64,000 nucleotides of DNA, from contig OY757010.1 in NCBI GenBank assembly GCA_963580285.1, forward strand, positions 213,498,138 through 213,562,137, given 5' to 3'. Position numbers and translations under genes: made by a program. Under the pieces are notes generated by a model that did no database searches, had not been told where the DNA came from, and was given only the letters and a program-made list of their open reading frames with translations. Position 1 is the stretch's first letter; each line of letters begins with the position of its first letter. Shown in pieces: positions 52,413 to 62,180 of the stretch. The stretch comes from Lucinisca nassula (lineage: Eukaryota > Mollusca > Bivalvia > Lucinida > Lucinidae).

Positions 52413-53544
52413 CAACATTACATAGAATTAAATCCTCTAAATTACCAGTAAGCCTTACGCTGGAACCGTCATAGAATCTGACGCATGGCCCCCGGCATAC
52501 AATTAAAGCCTATATGTTACATTTTATTTCATCTTTTGTGTTTGTGTGTTGACTACTATCTTCTCTGTTTTGTCTTTTGTATTATCTACTCTGAATTATA
52601 GATACGTATGCATGAAGGTTGTATAATACAGATAGGCCAAGGGAATGACTACTTACACATAACACAGATTAGAAAAGGTTAACTAACGATGTATATAGGG
52701 TTATTTCAGGAACCACCCTTGACTTTTGTGTTTTGATTTTTCAGTATTGTGTTTTGACTGAAGTGTGTTGTATTTTGACTTGTTTGTGTGCGGAATAATG
52801 TTTCCATCGAAAAGTGATTTTCCACATTTAATGGGGACATATTTTTAAACACAAAGTATAAAAGTGAAACTCACAAAAGTAAAAAAAGATATACAAAAAG
52901 CAAAATTCAAACCAAACCGTTTTCATTTTCCTTCAAAACTTTGTATTCAGCGGCAGTTTTCATTTGCATTGGCTATTAGGGTTATGTTTTGAGCTAAATA
53001 CATGTCCTATGACAACCTAAGGCAACCTGACAAGCAAACCTTAATTTATTTTAGGCTATTCTATCTAGCTGAATAGAAAATTAATAAAAGAACACATAGC
53101 ATAAAAGTCAAAACGCGTAGCATAAAAGTCAAAACCCAAATTATAATCAAAACACAATGTCACATATAGGCTTCCGTAGATTTCCGAGAGTCTGTCGTAG
53201 AATATACTGTCGCAAATTCTCGTTACATACGCGAGTGCACTTGAACCGCTTTGTCGTTCTTTAGATGTGGCTGGTTTTTGGAGCGTAGCTGTTGCAGCGT
53301 AGCTCCAGTGAAATGAGAAGTGATTTCGGCACTACTTTCGGTGTTACTGCGTATGACCCAATCACCAGTGAGAATATAGTACCCCGTGTTAACATAGTAG
53401 ATTACTACGCCATGCGGTATCTTCTTATAGACTGCTTCACAGACCACCTATTTCAAACGGAATAGATGAATATTTTTAATAGATGAACTGTGTAGCAGTC
53501 TAATCTTTTTATAGTTCAGTTCATATAACCCAGTTTACAGCCCA
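52413..53544. other. Unassigned AT-rich stretch with inverted GTTTTGACTTTT motifs
   Basis: TTGACTTTTGTGTTTTGATT and TTGTGTTTTGACTG (52716-52775) are matched by inverted AAAAGTCAAAAC copies at 53105-53150; a possible ~500-bp TIR element with weak ends. No gene recognised. Confidence 0.4.
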
Positions 53545-53766
53545 TTTGTACCATAAAATCCCAAACCTGGCAACATGCAAACAGGAAAAACCCAGATCAG
53601 ATACCACAGAACGCGGAGTCTCATTATGACCTTCACTGCATACTCACAAAAAGGTTCAGCCATTTTTGCCAAATATTTCGTGGAAGCCACAACCCGACAT
53701 CCCTGATTTACAATGAACTCATTCAATACTGATATAAGGTGTTGATGATTCTACTCGTTTAAAATG
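53545..53766 (+). mobile_element. Family Z MITE, diverged
   Basis: CCCATTTGTACCATAAA at the left and GTTTAAAATGGG then TTAA at the right; the centre CCCAGATCAGATACCACAG is eroded. Confidence 0.55.
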
Positions 53767-53869
53767 GGTTAAAAAGTACGTAGTGTGGGTCGATAATGTA
53801 TTACCAAAATAAGACAGTTGGAATGAGTTTGGACAGGTGCACGTCAAGGCTTAAGGCAGTAAATTTTGC

Positions 53870-53970
53870 AGTTTAGTCACAGATGAGACGCCACTTCCTG
53901 TAGCGTCTGATCTGGGTCTGCTATGTTTGTCCCTAAAAAGGCTGCTAGGCATATACTCAGAGTATGGGTT
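53870..53970 (+). mobile_element. Family Z fragment
   Basis: CAGATGAGACGCCACTTCC, GCGTCTGATCTGGGTCTGC and AGGCATATACTCAGAGTATG; followed by a G13 run (53989-54001). Confidence 0.5.
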
Positions 53971-54079
53971 ACTGTGTATGTGTGTGTGGGGGGGGGGGGG
54001 AAGAGAACAATGTTACTTTTTTAAAGCGACCTGTCTGCGTCCTAGGTATGTGACCATAAATAAAGCAAATTATCAGCTC

Positions 54080-54224
54080 AGACACAAGTTCGATACCTGC
54101 CGGGTTCGGCAACATTCTTTCCAGGAGATTGATCGTGAAATCTGCTCCACGGTGATTCTATCCCTTTCGCTGATTCAAGAAGGGCAATTGTTGGTTTCCG
54201 GTAAAAGACTGTGCACTGTGCTGT
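54080..54224 (+). mobile_element. SINE-C, partial
   Basis: CAAGTTCGATACCTGCCGG (box B), CGGCAACATTCTTTCCAGGA and GACTGTGCACTGTGCTG; head and tail missing. Confidence 0.7.
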
Positions 54225-55450
54225 ATTAACAATATCTAACCAAAGAAATTGCCTTAATGCCAGATCATTTCATAAATGGCCTCGTCGAGGCAATTTATTT
54301 TTATATAATTTTGTTTTTGTTTGTTTGATTTGAGGTTTAACGTCCCCGTCAACACTGTAAAGGTCATTTTGGAGACGTTGCTTCCAATTTTGTGGGACTT
54401 TTACCCGACATTGAGATGCAATAACATCTCAAGCCCTGTCGCCTAATGAAATCAATAGGGTTTATTAGCATGGACGGTCCGCCTCGCACCGCGGTTCCTG
54501 GACAGGCATAGATCCTCTAAGCGGTTTACCAATTAGTGCGCGGGCCCGATTCAGCTCTGCGTTATTTTTATATAATAATAAGGAGTATAATGTCTAAACC
54601 TCTTCAAATATTCCTATGGATTGATATTGACAATAACTAACCCAAGAAACTGTCGTATGCAAGATCACTTCATAAATGGTCGCACCGATACAATATTTAT
54701 TTAGAAAAATGTTAACAGAGTATAATGTTCAAACCTCTCTGAATATTCCGATCATTTTTGGCATTCGGATTGATATTGACAATACCTAACCCATGAGACT
54801 GTTTTATGCAAGATTAGTTTATGAATGGCCGAGGCAAAATAATATAAAAAATGAATACGGAGTATAACATCTAAACCCGGCTTTGATCATTTTCGGCATA
54901 CCGGTTGATATTGACAATACATAACCCGCAAAATTGCCTACGCCAAATTACTTTGCACTGACGGCCTCGCCTAGGCAAACTGAAAAATTATTTCGAAGTG
55001 TAACTTATAATCTACTTGGAATATATTTGACAACTGTAAGCATACAGATAGATAATGTACAGATCTAACCAACGAGATTCCTGAATGCCCAATTTCTTTA
55101 TTTTAGCCTCAGCAAGGTAAAAAATTCGACCACTGCCACGGTCGTATAACTTTCAAACCGACGGGTATATTTTTATAATGTTTTGCATGCAGATGTAAAT
55201 TGACAAGATCAAGCTAATGATATTGTCGAATGCCAGATAGCTTTATAAACAGCCTCACCGAGGCAATTTTTAAAGACTGATTACGGATGTATTACTTATA
55301 AACTGCATGGAAAATTATGATAATTTTTCACATGAAGATAAACATCATCAATACGTAACCAAGGAGAATATCTAATGCAAGATAAATAACCTCCCCAAGG
55401 TAATTTTTCAAAAACTGATTACATAAAATATAACTTTAAAGCCGCCAAAC
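54225..55450 (+). repeat. Diverged tandem array, ~140-bp units
   Basis: AACCAAAGAAATTGCC-like, CAAGATCACTTCATAAATGG, GGCCTCGCCGAGGCAA-like and GATTGATATTGACAATA blocks recur at roughly 135-150-bp intervals (near 54237, 54639, 54790, 54925, 55059, 55210 and 55357). Low identity suggests age. A SINE-E is inserted at 54310. Confidence 0.75.
54310..54561 (-). mobile_element. SINE-E with 15-bp TSD, 5'-truncated
   Basis: Target duplication TTATTTTTATATAAT at 54295-54309 and 54562-54576. Runs from the TTTGTTTGTTTGATTTGAGG tail to GATTCAGCTCTGCG; the CCCCGCCCATC head is missing. Confidence 0.92.
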
Positions 55451-55527
55451 AATTGCGCAAGTTGCGGTAATTGCACGAACTATAGCTCAGCAGAAATCTT
55501 CAAGTAAACTGTAGAACTGCATGTATA

Positions 55528-55625
55528 GGTTAGAAGTCATGAAGAGATTTCTTCACAAGTAAGAATCTGCGAAGCGAAGCGTAGCAGATTCTTACTGTGA
55601 AGTAATCTCTTAATGACTTCTAACT
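55528..55625. repeat. Fold-back palindrome
   Basis: GTTAGAAGTCATGAAGAGAT and ATCTCTTAATGACTTCTAAC are inverted, as are AGTAAGAATCTGC and GCAGATTCTTACT; the loop is GAAGCGAAGCGTA. Confidence 0.85.
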
Positions 55626-55792
55626 GGCTTAGACTGCTGTCAGTTTTCTTGAATTATGTCCACTGATGGTCTCTTGAGATCACCTTGCTCAAAACTTTAT
55701 TGTACTTTCATTCATTCACTTAGTTGCTCTGCACTGAGAAGTTATCATAAGAAAGTGTCTTTTTACATTTTTTTTTTAATTTGAACTTGAAG

Positions 55793-56540
55793 AAAAAATG
55801 TCAGATGGGAGACTCAATCTGGATTTCAATATTTTGAAATACCATTAGCAACACAATTGTTTTCTACTCCTGCGAAGAACAGTAAATGGGTGTTCGTCAT
55901 GTCAGGTATGAAATTTATTTTATTTTGTATTTTTTACTTATTCTCACTCACAAGCTCTGGTCTGGAACAAATTTTGTTTTGTATGATAAAATTTTTGTTA
56001 AAACAAGAAAAAGTGTTGCAATTCTGACAAACTGAAGCCTCCCTTGGAAGTGTACCCATTGCATTCCCCTAAACCCATTTTGTACTGGAAACCCCTGAAC
56101 GGCTAATTGGCAAACAGTGCAGGCCCAGATCAGACGTCACAAAACACGGCCTCTGATCGGGGCCTACAATTTTTGCAAAAAGTTCAGCCAATTTGCAAAG
56201 TTTGAAGAAAACACAACCTGACACCCTTAATTTTAAAATGAACCTGTGCTATATATAAGGTGGATGTTTTCATTTGGTACAAAAGGGTTAAATAAGTAAA
56301 CCTATATTTTTTTCATTTATTGTGTCAATAAAGACTTTGAATATGCATGCTTTGTATTGATTCTCCTACATCCTTTGATCTGTCAGTCAATCTATTTCTG
56401 CTAATTTCTTTTCTCATATTCCAGAAAAAAGGAAGACCATGGATAATTCAATGTACATTAAAATCACCTTGCTTGATTTCCCTGTCAGGAACAGGGTGAA
56501 GTTTTATTGCTTTTCAGTCACTCGGAAGCAGCTGGGCTGA
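55793..56540 (+). CDS. Possible two-exon C-terminus of an unknown protein
   Basis: Exon-like block 55793-55905 is open in one frame for 37 codons (contains FQYFEIPLATQLFS and KWVFVMS) and ends at a good donor, CAG|GTATGA. After a 519-bp gap, a strong acceptor (TTTCTTTTCTCATATTCCAG, ending 56424) precedes a second block that continues in phase for 38 codons (MYIKITLLDFPVRNRVKFYC) to TGA at 56538-56540. Phase matches across the junction and neither block is low complexity. The first acceptor (AG at 55791-55792 after a T-rich tract) is weaker, and no upstream exon was found. I recognise no domain. A family Z MITE lies in the putative intron. This could be the 3' end of a real gene, an old pseudogene, or coincidence. 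Confidence 0.35.
56074..56287 (+). mobile_element. Family Z MITE (TTAA type)
   Basis: Left CCCATTTTGTACTGG, right TTTGGTACAAAAGGG then TTAA (56288-56291). Central GCAGGCCCAGATCAGACG / CTCTGATCGGGGCCTAC palindrome. Confidence 0.75.
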
Positions 56541-56690
56541 TAAATTTATGTGTTAAGAATTCTTCTTAATGGTTAAGAACCTTTCTTAATCATTAAGAAG
56601 GTCTCTTCACAATATAGACAGCAGCAGAAACGACTTCTGATTGGCTGAAAGAGAAGAAACGTCACAAACCGCAGTCTAAGTTGCTGTATT

Positions 56691-56866
56691 GCTCAAAAAC
56701 ATTGATTGTGGGTACTTGATAAAACTGCCTCGTCAAGGCGGTTCAATCAAGTCCCCGCAATCAATGTTTTGAGCAGCGAGAAGAAAATATCACAATTTTG
56801 TATCTTAAAATTTCCATTTTTGCCGAAAAATTGACAATGCATTTGTACAGGCGTGTTTTCGTTATG
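56691..56866 (+). mobile_element. Family A MITE, right two-thirds
   Basis: Core GGTACTTGATAAAACTGCC with partner and the right end CAGGCGTGTTTTCGTTATG; the left arm is missing. Confidence 0.7.
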
Positions 56867-57149
56867 GTTTTTGCGGGGACTACACCTTAGCGTTAATTTC
56901 AATATAGGTCTTGTTGCTTTAAAACGACTTCTGGCCCAGAATAGCTTCAAACAGCTATGTTCATTGGATCAATGTGAGCCTGAATTAAAATAGCAATCAG
57001 ACGCTAAATCAAATCATCAAAGCTACGCTCCATCAGCACTTTCAGTACTTTGATTAATTTATAATGCCAGCTATGTTACCCGTTGGTTGCTATTTAATTA
57101 CAAAAATGCCAGAGACGTGAAATTCTAACTCGCTAAACTCGCTTTAGCT

Positions 57150-57547
57150 TATCTTCAACAAATGACATTGCAGGCTAAGTTAATTCCGACTGTAATATTG
57201 GTGCCGATAGCTATTCATTTATTGTATAGGCAACTAATGGACCAGCACATAAGCAATCAGCTCATCCACACAGAACGAAGAAATATAAATGAAATTCCAT
57301 CTTTATGTGCTAATGGCATTTCGATAAAAAAGCTCTTCATTATTCGTTGGGCAGAAAGAAGTATGGATTGTGTAGAAGTGTGTCCGTCGATAATAATCCA
57401 TCCCGAAATGGCGAATAGCGCAGGTCCTGTTCAGATGCCCCTAAAAGCGGCGTATGATCTGTGCGTTCCATTAGGAAAACATTTCCTTATAAAAAAAATG
57501 GTGTTCAATATGGAGTCATAAATGACAAACGGTCAAACTGCGATAAC
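57150..57547. repeat. Inverted paralogue of 46.93-47.79 kb (empty sites)
   Basis: GACATTGCAGGCTAAGTTAA, AATATTGGTGCCGATAGC, ATTGTATAGGCAACTAATGG and AAGAAATATAAATGAAATTC match, inverted, the flanks of the family B MITE (47148) and SINE-B (47505) but without those insertions. A 119-codon ORF here (57162-57521) is not supported as a gene. Confidence 0.8.
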
Positions 57548-57825
57548 ATCACGTGAACAAGTCCGTGAAATGAAGACCCCCCTAAACCCCACTTTATATA
57601 GAAAAAGCTGGGGTTTACGGGGGTCTTCACTATTTTTCTTATTTCTGCTCCAATACATAGGTTGTGGGTACTTGTTAGAACCGCCTCAATGAGGCGGTTC
57701 TAACGAGCACAAACATCCTATGTAATGAGCATTTATAAGAAAATTTTGACAGATTTTCATCAGAAAAGTAGCCATTTTGGAGATGTGAAAAATGCACTAT
57801 GTCGTACGGATATGTTATCGTAATG
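57548..57825 (+). mobile_element. Family B MITE, complete
   Basis: CATCACGTGAACAAGTCC to CGTACGGATATGTTATCG-TAATG, 278 bp, intact core GGTACTTGTTAGAACCGCC with partner. Good representative. Confidence 0.92.
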
Positions 57826-57892
57826 ACTCGAACACTTTCGGGCCTATAAAATGTTCTTTGAGATAGTTGTTCTAACTATTGAGGGTTACTAA

Positions 57893-58076
57893 CCCTTGTC
57901 CTGCTGAATATTCATATATGCCACCATCAGATTACTTGATGCAAATTATTACAACAAATTCACAACCTGAATGGCAAATAATGTAGATCCTGATCAGATG
58001 GCTTCTTCAGAAGCCATCTGATCTGGATCTACATTGTTTCAAAGAAAAGGCATATCCGGGCTCAGCAGGACAAGGG
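57893..58076 (+). mobile_element. Family Z MITE (CCCTTGTCCTGC subtype)
   Basis: CCCTTGTCCTGCTGAATA and GGCTCAGCAGGACAAGGG are perfect 14-bp inverted ends; TTAA at 58077-58080 and CTAA on the left. Strong central palindrome GATCAGATGGCTTCTTCAGA. Confidence 0.8.
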
Positions 58077-58129
58077 TTAATACTGCCAGGATATAACGGG
58101 GATAACCTTATGATATATTTTAGACTTTT

Positions 58130-58215
58130 TATAAAGTAAATGCATGTTGTGTGTACTCAATAAAATAGCCTCAATGAGCGGATTCTAATGAGCAAACACA
58201 ACATATCTTTTCAAG
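58130..58215. mobile_element. Family A/B core fragment
   Basis: GTGTACTCAATAAAATAGCC and GGATTCTAATGAGCAAACAC; arms not recognisable. Confidence 0.5.
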
Positions 58216-58371
58216 TTAAAATCAAACGAACATGCGTTAATATATCTAGACACATGGCTATCTGGAGCTACAGGAAAAAATCTCTATGGACCCAAGAGCA
58301 AGTTCGAATTAGCCACCGTAAACGAATTATCCGTGTCCGACTTATCGAAGTTTCACTGTATGTGCGGTAAA

Positions 58372-58563
58372 CATTGTCACATCTTTCTTATTTTTGCTTC
58401 AAACATAGACTTTTGGTGGTCGTTAGAACCGCTTCTAACGAGCACCCACAATGTATGTTTTGAGCAAAAATAAGGCATACAATGATTTCCCCTGTAAACC
58501 CCAATTTTCCCCGTATAAAGTTGGGTGTAGAGGGGCCTTCGTTACACGGACTATATCTTGATG
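58372..58563 (-). mobile_element. Family B MITE, shortened core
   Basis: TCGTTAGAACCGCTTCTAACG shows the loop of the core deleted so that the arms meet directly; right arm CCCGTATAAAGTTGGGTG and end CACGGACTATATCTTGATG. Confidence 0.75.
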
Positions 58564-58690
58564 ACTTCTTTGCCATTTTCTAAATAACATGCTCAAAGTA
58601 ACTCAAAATGCCTAAATTCTGTTATGCATAAGGCGATGGCTTCTAATTTGTACAAAATTGGATAATCTAATCTCCAGGGCCCAGTTATTC

Positions 58691-58969
58691 AATTACGAAA
58701 ATACGCCTATACAAATGCATTGTAAACTTTATCACACTAAAAACGAAAAATTTTAAGATGAAAAAAAGTGATATTTTTCTTATTTCTGCTCAAATATAGA
58801 TTGTGGGTACACGTTAGAACCGCCTCATCGAGGCGGTTCTACCGAGTATCCACAATCTATATTTTGGAGCAGAAATAAGGAAAATGAGGTTTACCCCTAA
58901 AATTCCAGTTTTACTATATAAAAGTGGGGTGCAAGGGGGTCAACACTATATAGGCGTGTATTCGTGATG
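58691..58969 (-). mobile_element. Family A MITE, complete
   Basis: ATTACGAAAATACGCC to GGCGTGTATTCGTGATG with intact core. Confidence 0.88.
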
Positions 58970-59296
58970 CAAAGCATTGTTAACTTAGTAGTCAAATTGT
59001 TAACTCTTCTAGCGTGTACAATACCCAATACTTTGGTATTGTTGTTGAATCAATGTGAGTTACGATGTGTTACTGAAACAAGAACTCCGCTGAAGGCTTT
59101 GTCGCGCATGTGGGTTGCAAAGCCATCAAACGATAAAATCTGGCCAAGGTCAAACATGGACACTTTCATAAAAGTTGCCATTCCCTGATGCAAGCTTGCA
59201 ACTAGTATCATTATGAAGCTCCTTGTTCTTGATGAATGAAATTAAACATTACCGTGAAAGCTTCGGTTGACACATTAGTTCTCTAAGTCAGTAAAC

Positions 59297-59578
59297 CATT
59301 ATGATAACACACCCGTGCGACATAGTGCATTTTTTTCACATCACCAAAATGGCGATTTTTCTGATGAAAATCCGTGATATTTTTATTATAAATACTGCAA
59401 ACATAGGTTGTGTGTACTCGTTAGAACCGCCTCATTGAGGCGGTTCTAACGAGTACCCACAACCTATGTCTAGAATCAAAAATAAGAAAAGTAATGTTTA
59501 CCTCCCGTTAACCCCATTTTTCTCTATATAAAGTGGGGTTTAAGGGGGTGTTCATTTCACGGACTTGTTCACGTGATG
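59297..59578 (-). mobile_element. Family B MITE, complete, nested in array IV
   Basis: CATTATGATAACACACCCG to ACTTGTTCACGTGATG. The host unit reads GTGAACCATGAAATG elsewhere; here AAAC precedes and ACCATAAAAT follows, so two bases (AC) may be duplicated. Confidence 0.92.
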
Positions 59579-59734
59579 ACCATAAAATATAGGTCAAGGT
59601 CAAACATGGATGCTTGCCTTATAGTTGGAATTCCTATATGCAGGTTTGTACCATTTATCATTAACGAATCTCTTGTAGTTTTTGAGAAATAAACTTGACC
59701 ATTTCGGTGAGCCCGCTAGGGTGGTCGCAAATGT

Positions 59735-60090
59735 TAACAAAATAGAAGTGAAGGCAATGATCAGGAATCGATACAATTAACCCACAGCTCCCATCAGAGA
59801 CATCAAAGGGAAAGAAACATAAGCATGCAATAACTAGACCCCAATGGAAATACCAATAGCGGAAAGCCAAAAGGACAGTTACTTTCCCACAAAATGGCCA
59901 ATTAGCTATCCAAAACAAAGCAAAGAAATATAAGCGTTACACCCACGCAAAGACAACACATAACAAAAATACACCGCGACCGAAGAACCGCCTTGGAGCG
60001 GACAGTGAAACGAATTCCATGTGGGTGGGGTTTAAATCGATTCTATGCGTGGCCGCAATCCTCGCACTTTCATCCGTCGCGATTTAGACG
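59735..60090 (-). mobile_element. Family Y, truncated copy nested in array IV
   Basis: AATAGAAGTGAAGGCAATGA to CATCCGTCGCGATTTAGACG; about 355 bp, sharing its left end with the long copies but stopping about 175 bp short on the other side. Confidence 0.8.
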
Positions 60091-60490
60091 AAGTCAGTGA
60101 ACCATGGAATGTAGGTCAAGTTCAAATGTGAATGCTTGCATTAAAGTTGCCATCCAAAGATGAAAGTTTGTACCCAGTATCATGGATGAGCCTCTTATAA
60201 TTCTTCAGTAATGGCCTCATACATTAGGCAGAACGCTAAAGTAAACGCAAATGTTTACACAGTCAGTGAACCATGAAATGTAGATCAAGGTCAAATATGG
60301 ATGCTTGCACTGAAGCTGCCATCCCAAGATGAAAGTTTGTACCCAGTATCAAGAATAGCCCCTTATTGTTCTTCATCTAGGGTGAACGCAAATGTTTACA
60401 GAGTCAATGAACCATCAAATGTAGGTAAAGGTCAAATATGGATGCTTCATTAAAGTTGTCATCCCAAGATGCAAGTTTGTGCAAAGTATC

Positions 60491-60534
60491 ATTGACGAGG
60501 CCTAATTGGCCGAAACTAGCTAGTCTGGCCCAGA
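60491..60534 (+). ncRNA. Truncated hammerhead ribozyme
   Basis: TTGACGAGG replaces CTGATGAGG, and the 5' helix I strand is host sequence; stem II, GAAAC, stem III and GTC remain. Not expected to self-cleave. Confidence 0.7.
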
Positions 60535-60741
60535 AAACATGTACACTCCATATTTTTCACTTCTGTGGTGTATTCCTTGCTTCCAAAGGATAACCATTTT
60601 ATAGAACATATTTAGCTTCACTACAGCTGGTGTGTGGGAATGTGTGGCGGCGGTAAAACTTCTCCCTGCCCTACATCATAGTGTAGATTATATTTTCTTG
60701 TCCTTTGGGATCATTGATTCCATTGTGGAATTTTGAAAATA

Positions 60742-60795
60742 TCTGAGGGTCACTGATGAGGCCTAATTGGCCGAAACTAGCTAGTCTGGCCCAGA
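60742..60795 (+). ncRNA. Type I hammerhead ribozyme, complete
   Basis: Helix I: TCTGAGGGTCA pairs with TGGCCCAGA over 9 base pairs with a 2-base AG bulge. Core CTGATGA at 60753-60759. Stem II GGCC(TAATT)GGCC has the usual G10.1:C11.1 closing pair. Core GAA is followed by A15.1. Stem III is a 3-bp ACT/AGT with an AGCT loop. Triplet GTC ends at 60786, where cleavage is predicted. The closed short stem III and open helix I make it type I. This is the best preserved copy in the window. Confidence 0.88.
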
Positions 60796-60985
60796 AAACA
60801 TGTACACTCCATATTTTTCACTTCTGTGGTGTATTCCTTGCTTCCAAAGGATAACCCGTTTATAGAACATATCTAATAGATCTTGAGGACGGTCTGTTAC
60901 ATCGAGGGGAACGCTATGGTGAACATAATTGTTGGCGGCTGGACGATGGAACGGTCGAGCGGACGGAAAACCGGACTCTTATATC

Positions 60986-61734
60986 GCGCCATGCTAAAAA
61001 ATCGTTAGTTCCGGAAGAAAATGCTACTTTCAATGGAAACATACAGAAAATGGCAATAGGTATTGCAACGCGCTATCATTGAATTTCCTGCATTATTTCC
61101 CATCGTTGTTTTCACCAATGGTTTTTACACAGCGTCGTTTACAGAAACTGCATAAAAACTTCGAAAATTGTTACATTTTTAACTGAGAGGGAGATACTCT
61201 GCGCATTTGACAAATTAAAATCTCCGTTGTTATGCAAGAGCATGAGATGTTGTAATGGTAAAGTGTTGTCCTATGGCCTTTTAGCTTAGACACAAAAAGG
61301 TTATCTGCGCGCGCGCAATACACCTTTCCCTGCAAAACTTTTCTATGCGCACATTTCAATACAACCCTTGGGCATCTGCGCACGCGCATTCTTTGCAAAA
61401 CTTTTCTATGCGCACATTTCAAGACAACTATTAAGCAGAAAGGTATTTGATCAATTTCTAGCTAAACGTCATGTTCAACCACTTTTAGCTGAATAGCTAC
61501 CAGATGGCTAGTAAGTTTGTTGTTACTTTTTTACTAGGCAGAGAAACACTGTTGAAAATTATTATACGGTTATCTTGTCAGAGCAACGCGAAATAAACGT
61601 GACTGATGTGTGGCATTATTGATAAAATTTTGCGAGAGATCATTTACTACGAAATATCACCTTCATGGCATTAAAACTAGCAATTGTTACTGAAGCAGAT
61701 TTGAGATGTGATGGCTCCGTAGATCGTAAGTGGT
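60986..61734. other. Mostly unassigned; one short duplication
   Basis: TGCAAAACTTTTCTATGCGC occurs twice 61 bp apart (about 61332 and 61393), each followed by ACATTTCAA and GCGCACGCG-type sequence. No gene recognised. Confidence 0.45.
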
Positions 61735-61800
61735 AGGTCCTTGAATATAGCCTCACTGAGGCGATTCTATCCAGTATTTATCATCTATGGGTTCCATCAA
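61735..61800. mobile_element. Family A/B core fragment
   Basis: TAGCCTCACTGAGGCGATTC with ATCCAGTATTTATCATCTATG; no arms. Confidence 0.45.
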
Positions 61801-61839
61801 AACAAGAAAATAATGAAAACGCTTGTAAATTCCTACATA

Positions 61840-62180
61840 AATACGATTATAGACGGAAGTAAGGGCGGGGATTTCGGCCGCGTAAAATCGATTAAAGCCC
61901 CTCCCTCCGACCCACCACTGAGACGTGTTTCATTGACCGTTCCACGGCGGTTCTTCTGTCGCGGTTAATTTTTGTTTTGTTTTGTCTTGGAGTGTGTGTA
62001 TCACTTATATATTTTTGTTTGGCCATTTTGTTGGAAAGTAACTGTCGTTTTGGCTTTCCGCTATTGATTTTTCCATAAGGGTCTAGTTATTTAATGTTTG
62101 TGTTTCTTTCCCTTTGGTGTCTCTGGTGGGAGGTGTGGGTTAATTGTATCGATTTATGGTCATTGCTGTCACTTCCATTC
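61840..62180 (+). mobile_element. Family Y, truncated copy
   Basis: Reads in the opposite orientation to the other copies: GTAAAATCGATTAAAGCCCC, GGCGGTTCTTCTGTCGCGG, GTTGGAAAGTAACTGTCG, ending GTCATTGCTGTCACTTCCAT. Truncated at nearly the same internal point as the 59735 copy. Confidence 0.75.

Larger units (their letters stand above)
60490..60872 (+). mobile_element. Hammerhead (retrozyme-like) array, ~1.5 monomers
   Basis: The first, 5'-truncated unit starts inside its hammerhead core (60492) and the second is complete. Cleavage triplets end at 60525 and 60786, a monomer of 261 bp. It ends TAGAACATAT like the other arrays. The left junction falls where host (ATTGATGAGCCT) and element (CTGATGAGGCCT) share sequence. 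Confidence 0.85.
59140..60985 (+). repeat. Array of ~145-165-bp units hosting several insertions (array IV)
   Basis: Units begin near GTCAGTGAACCATGAAATGT and contain GTCAAGGTCAAATATGGATG, CATTAAAGTTGCCATCCCA, GTTTGTACCCAGTATCA and CGCAAATGTTTACA; starts at about 59288, 60094, 60260 and 60403. It ends in GGACGATGGAACGGTCGAGC and GGACGGAAAACCGG, a microsatellite-like tail as in arrays II and III. Interrupted by family B (59297), family Y (59735) and the hammerhead dimer (60490). Confidence 0.75.

Noticed and set aside
57162..57521. 119-codon ORF as a gene
   Set aside because: The paralogous sequence at 46.9-47.8 kb (inverted) does not keep the frame and is full of insertions; part of it is a family Z-like palindrome.
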